Positions 55,295-64,000 of a stretch of DNA of 64,000 bases are shown piece after piece. This stretch comes from Syncephalis fuscata (Eukaryota > Zoopagomycota > Zoopagomycetes > Zoopagales > Piptocephalidaceae): contig JAHLTZ010000003.1 of assembly GCA_025786725.1 (NCBI GenBank), positions 1 to 64,000 of the forward strand, given 5' to 3'. The number at the start of each line of letters is the position of its first letter. Positions within the stretch are counted from its first letter, which is position 1. A program made the position numbers and the translations under genes. Below the pieces are notes generated by a model. That model was not told the origin of the DNA and searched no databases. It was given only the letters and a program-made list of their open reading frames with translations.

Positions 55295-56485
55295 ATGGAT
55301 CGTCGACGTGTTCAAGGACCAGAAACAAGCGTAGTACCACTACCGACTCAAGAAGTGCTTGAGAGCCGTGCAGCATTACTACCTCCTGTACAGTCGGGTA
55401 AACGTGCCGACGGACGTGGTCCCGAGGATATACGTCCCGTATGTAAGTAGCTATTGGCAGCACACATTGAATAGGCGTACTGATTACATGATTGTGCAGT
55501 TTTACGTACAGGACTGATTAGTCAAGCATCCGGTTCGGCCTACATTGAATTAGGACGCACGAAAGTTGCCTGTGCCGTGTAAGTATCCATCAGTAATACA
55601 CGTAATTAAAGTGTTGATAAAGCACAATTAATTAACAAATTACATTCACTTCTAGTTATGGACCACGGCAATTAAAAAAGCAACAAGGGTTCAGTGAGCA
55701 CGGTCGTCTTTATTGTGAATTTAAGTTTGCAACATTTGCTTGCAAAAAACGACGCCATCATTTACGTGTAAGTGAATTATGTATTATCATTGACGCACTT
55801 TATTAATTAATGCTACTAATAATGCAGGATCCACAAGAAAAAGAATTTTCGCAAATTATTGTACAGGCACTGACACCATCAGTTCGATTGGATCGCTTGC
55901 CCAAATCAGTGGTGGATTTATACATTACAGTTATTGAGAATGATGGTACGGCCTCGTGTTTAGCCGCGGCTATTACCGCTGCCTCTGTAGCATTGGCAGA
56001 TGCCGGTGTTGAAATGCTCGATCTTGTAGCGGCAACATCACTGGTAAGTCATTATATTGCAAAACATATTGCATTTATTTTATTTATTATATTTAATAAA
56101 TTAAATAATGGATATATAGGGATATGTCAACCAACAATTGTTGGTTGATTGCAGTGCTGATGAAGAAGCTTACCAGCAACAATCGGGTTGGACAGGCACT
56201 GAAGAGGATATTGGTACGGCTGATCTAGTGCTTGCTTATATGCCTTCTTTAGGACAAGTGACACACTTGCTACATCGTGGTCCAGTTGACTGGTCACCTA
56301 TGGCTGCGGTATGTATTTTATATTTTACAATAACAATAATAGATACCAATAGATACTAATCATTGTTATGTTATGCTATACACGTATAGGCGGTAGAACA
56401 GTGTATTGATATATCTACCAAGGTACATGCTGTAATGGTTCATTGCTTACAAGAACGTTCGCAACAACAACAACAACAGCAATAG
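55295..56485 (+). CDS. MTR3: MTR3/EXOSC6-type subunit of the RNA exosome ring
   Basis: Six exons (55295-55442, 55500-55578, 55656-55767, 55828-56043, 56120-56308, 56390-56485) encode 279 residues. The RNase PH fold is visible as KRADGRGPEDIRPVFLRTGL, then SQASGSAYIELGRTKVACAV and YGPRQLKKQQGFSEHGRLYC. The C-terminal lobe has VENDGTASCLAAAITAAS-like sequence (IENDGTASCLAAAITAASVA). Known role: non-catalytic ring protein of the exosome, paired with Rrp42. The family has six RNase PH-like members; the sequence SQA.GSAY.ELG.TKV fits Mtr3 best, but Rrp41 or Rrp46 cannot be fully excluded. The tail is poly-Gln (six to seven). Confidence 0.87.
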
Positions 56486-56609
56486 TAATAACAGCAATAA
56501 TCATATTAATCTATTCTTGAGCGTTATATAATTAAAAACAATTTATTGACAGATCCTTATGATTATCGGATAAACAATGAAATTTGAAATAGACATAGCA
56601 CATAGGCGC

Positions 56610-58547
56610 TCAACCATAGAGCCAGTCATCAATGAAATCCCCTACGTGAAGTGTGGCCGCTAATATTTCTTCTCCACTAGGTATAATATATTCGGGAGGT
56701 AGCATGAATCCATGCATACCAGTATCTCTTAATTCGACCCAGTAGCTATAATACGCTTGTGCTCTACGATGTACCCTGTATTAAATAGCATGACCATACA
56801 TTAGATGTAAGTATTAGATAATGAATTAGTATATATCTATATATATATATGGGTACTTGCCAGTCTAGAGCTGTGCCAGATTGTCGGTATAGTATTTCAC
56901 ATGCACTGCCTACTTCAAATCGAGTGCCATTGACACGATGTATCGATTCCGATGCACCAAGAGCCAATTCAAGCATATTCTCCTTATTATCTGGAATCTA
57001 AAAAGTAATACATTGCTATTACTATTTACTATTATTAAATGTGATCATTACTACTTACTCGACGGCATCGAGCAGCATAAGGCAACATCCATAGCTGGCT
57101 ATAGGAATGCAAATCGATAAAAGCAATGGCCCGATTACGTTGTTTTAAATAAGCAGCTAGATGGCGTGTTTCTGGGGCAGAAAAGGCCTTTTGACCCGCA
57201 TAATCTATATCATCATCAATACTGTGTTAATAACTATTAATCGTTGTTTAATAATATTTACTTTCACTGCAAGGATCTTCAGCTGATCCGTCCTGTCCCC
57301 AATCGAAATCCTTAATCAACGTGTTAATCATCTATTACTATTCATTAAATAGCTATTATTAATTAGTTACCCAATTATGGTTAAATCCTATTAATAATTT
57401 GTTAGCACAATAAAGATCATTACCAATTGATATAGCTAATCAGTGTACTTACCGTGCCCATACACTCAGATTCAGAAGTGGGTTGACGATTCTTACGCCA
57501 CTATAAATACCATATAATTAATCGATGTATTAACTATAAACGCCAGCAACTTACTAATCGATCCGTGGTGCGCGAGTATTCATAACCATCAGCATTAATC
57601 AGCGGAATAATAGTAAACTCAAACTCATCGACTAATGAAGTAATACGTGGATTGATTCCGTAATTTGAGGCCAATGTATAGGCAAGATAGGAAGCAACAG
57701 CTGTGGATATCCATTCTCGGCCATGTAATCCAGCAACAATAACAATTTCCCGCCTTTTCGTCTTTTTATGTTTCTTTTTATGTTTCTTTTTGAGCTGTGA
57801 CGATGATTCAACAGACCAATCATCACTGTCATCTTCGCCGTCATCTTCAGCGTCATAGATGTTTGTTTTCTCGGTCTTTTTAGACTTTGAATAAGGATTA
57901 TGAATACGGATACCAAATATTTCACGCTTTTCATGCGTTAAGCCCAAGCGAAAATGATGAGTCCATCCTTTAAACTGATCACCTAATTCTGCAAATAATG
58001 CAGCCAGTTCTTCAAAGCTTTGATATGACTTGAAAAACTCTTGAGTAATACGTGTTTCATTCACATGGTTGTGTTTAGTATCTTTTGTCGATACTGCAGA
58101 CTTCATTGAACGATCCATTAATGCTTGTACATCTGAAATGAGTACTGAATATGGCGCATGAATGATTTGATCGATTTGCTTATACGCTTCAGGATGAACT
58201 TGAATATCCACTTGGCCTATACGCCATGGTGACCATACATTAAAGTTGTATAGTTTGGCCAGTGTTTTTAACCGAGCCAACTCGGCCGCATCACGCACCG
58301 TGATACGTAGCACTCGGTGGCCGTCATAGCGTACCGGCATACCTTCTCTATTGTCATGCGTTTTCAATGGTAGCCTGATATTCGTATCAAAGCCTAATGA
58401 GCCACCTTGCTCAAGGTCATTGTTGGAATGACCGAGTAGATAAAGAGAAAGGCCAAGTAAAACAGCTAAAGCTATGGTCGTCAAGAGACGTAATGGCGGG
58501 CGTGACCCACGTCGTTCATACAATGTCATCGTGTATGGTGTATTCAA
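56610..58547 (-). CDS. M14 metallocarboxypeptidase (carboxypeptidase A type), membrane-anchored
   Basis: Seven exons. A type II signal anchor (about residues 20-40, [19 protein letters not shown]) is followed by an M14 propeptide ([20 protein letters not shown], then [16 protein letters not shown]). The catalytic domain has HGREWIS (zinc His and Glu), [20 protein letters not shown] (Arg127 equivalent), [14 protein letters not shown] (third zinc ligand and Tyr198), SGTALDW with Tyr248, and VELRDTG (Glu270 equivalent). These residues predict an active enzyme. The tiny exon 57387-57371 should give DLNxNW but is 17 nt, one short, and would carry His in place of the substrate-binding Arg145. The insertion before HGRE is unusual: acidic ([13 protein letters not shown]) then Lys-rich ([10 protein letters not shown]). 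One intron (56860-56776) has a GC donor. Confidence 0.88.
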
Positions 58548-58911
58548 AAGACAAGCGTAGAAAGAGTAAACACAATAATATAGTGGTTATGGTCGTCGTA
58601 GACTAAATAATAGACACAGATAATACGGCAAGCACTATGGTCAAGGAACCGGGGTAAACGGCGAGAGAGAGAAAATAAAAGGTGCAGTTAAGGCTTTATT
58701 TAATTACTCGCCTATTGTCTGATTCATTTGTTTAACCTGTGTGGTCTACGACAGACAGTGTGTCACTTTACATTCAGCTAGGATAAATAGACGATAGATC
58801 CATCAATAACAATAATGCAGCACTTTATACGGCCTAATTAAAGGCGAATACTGGTTAAACAGCTATATGCAATATTCTGTGTTCATAGAATAAAATAGAA
58901 GTTCTTTCTAT
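58548..58911. other. Intergenic between carboxypeptidase and RPN9
   Basis: 364 bp, upstream of the carboxypeptidase start and downstream of the RPN9 stop. No coding signal and no repeat seen. Confidence 0.6.
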
Positions 58912-60381
58912 TTAACTACTGCGCACAAATAGTTCAGGTGCCGTTCCTTCGACCATAGCGGCTGTATGTTCTACCGTACGTTGCCAGTCCTCCAATTGCT
59001 CACGCATCGCCGTAATTTGATGTTTTTCCAAATAGCGTGGTTGTACCCAGTCAATTTCTACCATGCCGGCTACTTGGTCAATACGGCCACGGATCAGTGA
59101 CAATGATAAAGCCTTCATTGTAAGGTGTTCAACCTCCTCGGTAGGTAGACGTGTCTCGGCAGCCACATCGTTAAAGTGGAGCCGACGTGCATGAGGTGGG
59201 CGCTTAAATACTGCCTCAATCAATGCCATTAAGCAGATCTTTTGACGTAAAATGGCATATTTGCTTGTAGTAATGGCTATAAAGCTGCTGTTTAGTTTGG
59301 ATTCATCTATAATTGATGCTGGATAGCTTACTTGTTTAGTAAAGTTGGCTGTTAGCGTTTCAAACTTGCCAATATCACCAGAGTTGAAGGCAAATAGTAG
59401 ATCGCGTAACCAAGCATGCGGCGTATCAGTGAGAGAATCCAAAATAGGATGACTTAACTATTAATTAAGTTATTAGTAGCTATATTTTAAATAAAATAAT
59501 ATTAAATAATATTACTAAATACTAACCAAATCACCAAAATTATAGATTGTATCGCCAAGTAAAGCAGAAATGGCTAGGTCGTGTGCTCGTTCTTGTCGCA
59601 CTGCCAACGATAGATCTTTTAGATCAAAACAGGCTAGGAATAGAAGAGCATGCTTGTAGAAGCGAGGATAATCTGCTTTGGCCTATTGATTACCAGTAAA
59701 TGAGCTGTCTGTACTAAATACTATATTACTGTACTGACCTTATAGTAATCGGAGCAGACGCGATAGAAGCTAGCATTGACGGCAGTTTGCACGCCATAAC
59801 CTTCAAGTACCGTCTCACAAGCATCCATGGCTTTCTTGCACTCATCGAGATCGCCTAGGCCCAAACGATAGTGAGCAGCCTCCATAACTGCTTGGACGTG
59901 TGCTTGACGCGCCTCATCGCGGTCTACCTTTGATGCAATATCCATAAGGAACTGAATCGCGTCATTGCGATCTAGATTAAATAAGTATTGGGCATATAAG
60001 ACGCACCAGCAACTACTTACTTTGATATTGATCGGCCACCACAACTGCTACTGCTACTAGCTTAAGCGGGTCCATTTGCTTCTCCCAATCTGCAACAAAG
60101 CGTTCAAACAGTGGAATCAATAATGGACCGGCATGTGGCTCATGAAGGAAACGCTCCAGCTCGATCGTCAACTGATGCCATAGTCTAATTCAACAACGTG
60201 TATGAAGATGAGTTTATGTTCGAGCTAGCCATGCTTGCTTTTAAGCGCCATGTTATTTGCTACAAGCTACTTACTTGCGTTCATGGAGATCTTCAAACCG
60301 AATAAAATATGGTTGAAGGTTTTCTGGCGCATTAGTACGCTGTTCGGCCAAATAGCCAGGTACATCAAGATCAACGTCCAT
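58912..60381 (-). CDS. RPN9: RPN9/PSMD13, 26S proteasome lid subunit
   Basis: Five exons (60381-60275, 60184-60021, 59971-59739, 59682-59527, 59457-58912) encode 401 residues, close to Rpn9 size. The N-terminus reads MDVDLDVPGYLAEQRT. TPR-like repeats lead to YPRFYKHALLFLACFDLKDL and GDTIYNFGDLLSHPILDSL. A PCI domain ends the protein: HAWLRDLLFAFNSGDIGKFE, RQKICLMALIEAVFKRPPHA, EEVEHLTMKALSLSLIRGRI and VEIDWVQPRYLEKHQITAM. This matches PSMD13. Known role: lid assembly and stability, upstream of Rpn10 incorporation. All junctions keep the frame. Confidence 0.95.
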
Positions 60382-60668
60382 TGTCTAATAACAACCGACA
60401 AAGATAGACTTGCTAGTTGGTTTATTAGAGTAACAAGTAAGATGAAAACAAGATGAAGTTAGTGTAAATGTGCGTGTGTATGATTGTGTGTGGTTGATGA
60501 CGCATCTCATCCAATTTATAAATATCATTTAACTATTGAAGTGTAAACAACATTTGTGTTACTATAATTGTGTAAGTTAGTTCTTTTATACATTTAAAAA
60601 GTATCCAATATAAAGATGCAACATAGTTGTTAAACCAAAAGGTTTTACTAAGCTAAATAATGTAGCTA

Positions 60669-61723
60669 TTAGTAGGTTAATTTTCTACGGATTAATTGTC
60701 GGCCTAGTTGAACTCGGAGGGGCACTTCAACGAAATAGTCACCACGACCAGGTGTAATTTCAATTTGATATTCTTCAGGCTTTTTATCCATTGGTATTGC
60801 AGGGTCATTGGCTGCCATACTGTCACTATCACTAGCAGTATCGGTATAACTATCTGTAGTAGTAGTAGTAGTAGTAGTACTAGTTGTTGTTGTTGTTGCA
60901 TACATTGCTTGTGCCTTCTCCCAGGCCAGTTCAATATCGATATCATCATCGGGTGTGGTCAATGCATCAGATGTCCAGAATGCTGAGAGCGATGGCATGT
61001 CATGCCAAATAGTATTTTGGTAGTCATCTTCATCATCCTCTTCATTATCGGCATCGTCCCCATCTGATAAAATGAACCGACCTTTAATAATTGACCAGTC
61101 TTTTCTTTAACCGCTGATTTAGCAGGCGGTGTTAATAGCACAGCCGTGGTAGCAGTGGGCAACACAGGCTTGTTATAGGTCAATTTTGTTAATAGCAATT
61201 CATTCTTGTCCGATGTATCCTCATATAAACCAGTAGGCTCTTCGCAATAAATTATTTGTTTTGACTGTTTTTCCATCTCTTTATCGTCGAGGGTATTGTC
61301 GAGTGTTGTCAAGTGTCTAGACCAGGTACTGGGGAGTTGGATAGATGGAGATGATGTATCAATAAGCGCAGTGTTAGTAGAATCAATACTGAATTCAGGT
61401 GATGATGCTGTTGAGGCTGTGGGGGTTGAATTGAGAGACGCTAGGTCGGGTAATGCCAATGCATCCAATAATAAAGGTAATTCGTCGCTCTTTTCGTCCT
61501 CATTTTCCTCATTATCATTATTGTCGCGGAGGTTTCCTAACATTGTGTCAGATTCATAACTCTGACTATGTTTGGTATTCAAATAGAACAGTCTTTCTTC
61601 ATGACTATTCTGATAGTTTGAAACATAGTCATATACATCATCGATAAAAGTACCGTTGGTTAGTGCTACTTGAGCTACATCAGCCAATATTGCATCGATG
61701 GTGTTTATTTGTTCGTGGTCCAT
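60669..61723 (-). CDS. Acidic low-complexity protein of unknown function, one apparent base missing
   Basis: Not recognised. The N-terminal part (MDHEQINTIDAILADVAQVA, 61723 to about 61085) is rich in Ser, Thr, Asp and Glu. The C-terminal part (about 61084-60669) reads RFILSDGDDADNEEDDEDDY, then LTTPDDDIDIELAWEKAQAM, a Thr run, and ends with EYQIEITPGRGDYFVEVPLR and VQLGRQLIRRKLTY. The two parts are in different frames. They would join as one protein of about 350 residues if one A were added at 61083-61086 (AAAGG read as AAAAGG). No intron of normal form explains the shift. Most of the chain should be disordered. The last 40 residues look more ordered. It lies next to RPN9, same strand, 287 bp upstream. 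Confidence 0.6.
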
Positions 61724-62844
61724 CTCGCTACAATTGAGTATAAGTGTTTATGCTATATAATTAATATAGCGAGTGGTATTGGTTGGCGGTGTAGTTCACA
61801 GAGATGTAGTGGCGGATATCCTTCACAGTAAGTAGTTGTTTGTGTTATATAGCATCCAATATATTGGACTGTCGTTCAAGCTGTGTATACAATTGATATA
61901 GGTGTCTAGTACGAAATAAAATGTAAAGTGATTAATGTCGTCAAATAGAACATGTTTAGCAATAAATGAATAGATCCCTATGCAAGTGCATGTCGTGTAC
62001 ACATGGTGAACGCGCGACCATCCACGCGTGCACCAATCCACACACACTTTTCAACACGTGTGTTTTTTACTGCATGTCTAACCTGCAGAGCCTTCGTTCG
62101 AATAGGCTATAGAAATGAAGTCAATATATATAAGTACATAAACAATAGTTATTGGTCTTTGCTATCGAAGTGTTATTTAGTTGGTTAGTACAGGTGAAGT
62201 ACGCACTGTTTACCATTTATGCACAGTTGATATGTATAACAATCATGCCGAGCCTCTAGGGATGAATATATTGCTACATACCACAACATAATTATTTTTA
62301 TTTAGCAAAGATAATGGACTATTGCTTCATACGGAGTACATCAGTGTTGTTTTATCAATGGTGTGTCCTATGATTACATTTTGGTGTATTTAACTTTTAT
62401 TTACTTATTTACTTACTACACTCCTTACTTTCTTTCAGTAACCATTTAAGTTATAGTCCATTCTATCTTAGCATTATTCAATAGACGGTATCATAGAACG
62501 TAGTATTAGTAAAATAGCGAGTAAAAGAAGAAGATTAACGCAATAGAATATAGTTTAGCGTATGACAAATATGTGTGGTCATAAAACATACTATCTGTAA
62601 AGTAGCAAAACAATACCAAAATGTTATGAAAATAAAGCAATGTACTATTAATTTAAATAAATACGCGACTACATAACTGTGCTATATTTATAAAGCGATA
62701 GGTTTATCTTTACCGACTTGGTGTCATGTTGTACATAAAGTGAATGTAAATTTGTAAAATATTACTTTTATTTTGTATATACATATGAAATTTATACAAA
62801 TGTAAACAAATATAAAACAGTATGTTTTATAGATGTTACATGTT
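61724..62844. other. Intergenic; no gene recognised
   Basis: A/T-rich sequence. Short ORFs at 61823-62047 and 62003-62188 show no domain. No repeat family recognised. Confidence 0.55.
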
Positions 62845-63662
62845 TTATATAAAGGTATTTATAATTCGTTTTACATTGTAACAAAATGACCAGATATTAA
62901 AAATCGTATTAATTGGTTGATTTGAATGTTTCAACGCCTGACAATTCAACCTTGCGCCTGTGACTGTTCCGACAACAACAGGTTTGCTGCAGTCATATTT
63001 AGCTTTTATTGCTGATTGTGGTCGGTCTAGTAAATTCTCAGCTATTGCTGTAAAGATGGCGTCGGCTGGATAGGTAGTATTATCTATTATTATTTCAAAA
63101 AATGGACATCCCCATAGCGTTGCCAGTGCGATTCCGTCTTCTGTGGGAATAGTACGCTCGTTTACACTCTTTACCGTGCTGGTGCCAACCAATACAATAG
63201 GAATCTATATTGATGAGGTGTTAGTGATTGATCAAAGGCCATCTGCGTGTATAGAAAAACTTGCCTGCTGAAAGATATCCAGCTTATCAATTGCTTCTTT
63301 AAAAATGGACACCATTTCAAATGACTTTATATCTGTCGTTGAATACACGAGTATTGCCGCATCTCCCAAGGTAATGGGCAAGTAGGATAAAGCCGCATCC
63401 TGTTCGTTAAACGAAGCATCAACGACGTTGATGGCGCATTTGTAGTCCTTGATGATCAAGCGGCAATCATCTATTGTATTCAGATCGGACTCCAATGGAT
63501 CACTCAATGTTTGTCGTTGAAATTGACGACACTATAGAATGAGGCAGGTTAGAAGTGAATCTAATAGCCTACATACTAGACATGTATACTAACCAAACTT
63601 GTTTTGCCCGTATAGCGAGCGCCATAGATCGAAATACTAAATGATACACTTGGAAATAGCAT
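62845..63662 (-). CDS. Degenerate Ras-like small GTPase
   Basis: Three exons (63662-63594, 63531-63265, 63204-62845) encode 231 residues. The P-loop is intact: SISIYGARYTGKTSL (GxxxxGKT). The rest keeps the Ras fold order but loses the nucleotide-sensing motifs. The switch II motif reads NVVDASFNEQD instead of DTAGQE. The usual NKxD reads VLVGTSTVK. ILVYSTTDIKSFEMVSIFKE is the normal beta4/alpha3 pattern (LVYSxTD..SFE). No C-terminal CAAX box is seen in this frame; the tail (FCYNVKRIINTFI) might be intron read-through. Intron 2 (63264-63205) uses a GC donor. It is probably a fast-evolving Ras/Rheb-like relative with altered nucleotide handling. Partner and pathway cannot be told. Confidence 0.72.
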
Positions 63663-64000
63663 GGTACAATGATAACTACAGTAACGGTGACAAAAACAAA
63701 ACGTCGAAAAATCGGGCTAGCCTACACGCCATTTTGTTTAAATTCCAGTTTGAGCCGCAGCACGGCCAGTAAGCCGGTTTTTTGTCTGTGTTGTTACAAC
63801 AAGTATGCTTCCAGCACATGTGTAGGCCTTGACAGGTTATCAATAGATGTTTATGCCTGTATACGCAAATACTACGTGCGTACCATGTGCATGTCATGCT
63901 GGGCTTTTACTTTCATCCCGATGGTTCGTGTGGATTAGCTGAAAAGTGTGCCATCATTTAACTGCTTATTAGCACAATGGCTTAATCAATCACATGTACT

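Noticed and set aside
1-64000. CRISPR array, rDNA array or prokaryotic operon structure
   Set aside because: No regularly spaced short direct repeats with unique spacers; only a single 5S gene; genes are spliced and individually promoted.

Overview
The window reads as nuclear DNA of an AT-rich, intron-dense fungus. Most genes are split by 45-70 bp introns with GTAAGT-like donors and TTTAG/ATAG acceptors. A CRH-type cell-wall transglycosidase with a chitin-binding module, secreted Pro/Thr/Ala-repeat wall-type proteins, saccharopine reductase of the alpha-aminoadipate lysine pathway and a Mig1/CreA-type zinc-finger factor all point to a fungus. Complex I is present (NDUFS7). The overall style suggests an early-diverging lineage (Zoopagomycota-like), which is an inference and not proven here. 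All gene models were spliced by eye from reading frame and family conservation.

Layout. 0-2.2 kb: two tandem CRH-type GH16 genes, the first running off the left edge. 3.4-8.2 kb: a transposon graveyard with a decayed Fanzor (eukaryotic TnpB-like nuclease), a roughly 0.8-kb palindrome, a diverged tandem duplication and a terminal-inverted-repeat element. 8.3-9.5 kb: NBP35. 10.7-11.6 kb: a secreted Cys-repeat protein. 13.2-17.8 kb: TOM70 and TAF9, divergent, then NAXE. 20.9-22.1 kb: a secreted PTPAP-repeat protein. 22.4-23.7 kb: a relic of NAXE and a complete short inverted-repeat element. 25.2-26.6 kb: a Mig1/CreA-like regulator followed upstream by almost 10 kb without a recognisable gene. 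36.3-36.5 kb: a 5S rRNA gene 7 bp ahead of tRNA-Gly(GCC). 37.4-39.7 kb: a probably mitochondrial LEA-like repeat protein. 40.4-42.4 kb: LYS9. 43.7-45.9 kb: NMD3. 46.4-47.2 kb: NDUFS7. 47.3-50.5 kb: a Bzz1-type F-BAR/C1/SH3 protein. 51.7-53.4 kb: a subtilase-like protein without its catalytic His. 55.3-56.5 kb: exosome MTR3. 56.6-58.5 kb: an M14 carboxypeptidase. 58.9-60.4 kb: proteasome RPN9. 60.7-61.7 kb: an acidic protein of unknown function. 62.8-63.7 kb: a degenerate Ras-like GTPase.

The genes are mostly unrelated housekeeping functions: Fe-S assembly (NBP35), mitochondrial import and respiration (TOM70, NDUFS7), metabolite repair (NAXE), ribosome export (NMD3), RNA decay (MTR3), proteolysis (RPN9), lysine synthesis (LYS9) and actin/endocytosis (Bzz1). 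They are not an operon or a pathway cluster.

The most notable points are the Fanzor relic, the 5S-tRNA pair with no terminator between the two genes, the pseudo-subtilase, the LEA-like gene, two families of short inverted-repeat elements, GC-AG introns that share one donor, and four conserved genes that each lack exactly one base (perhaps assembly error).
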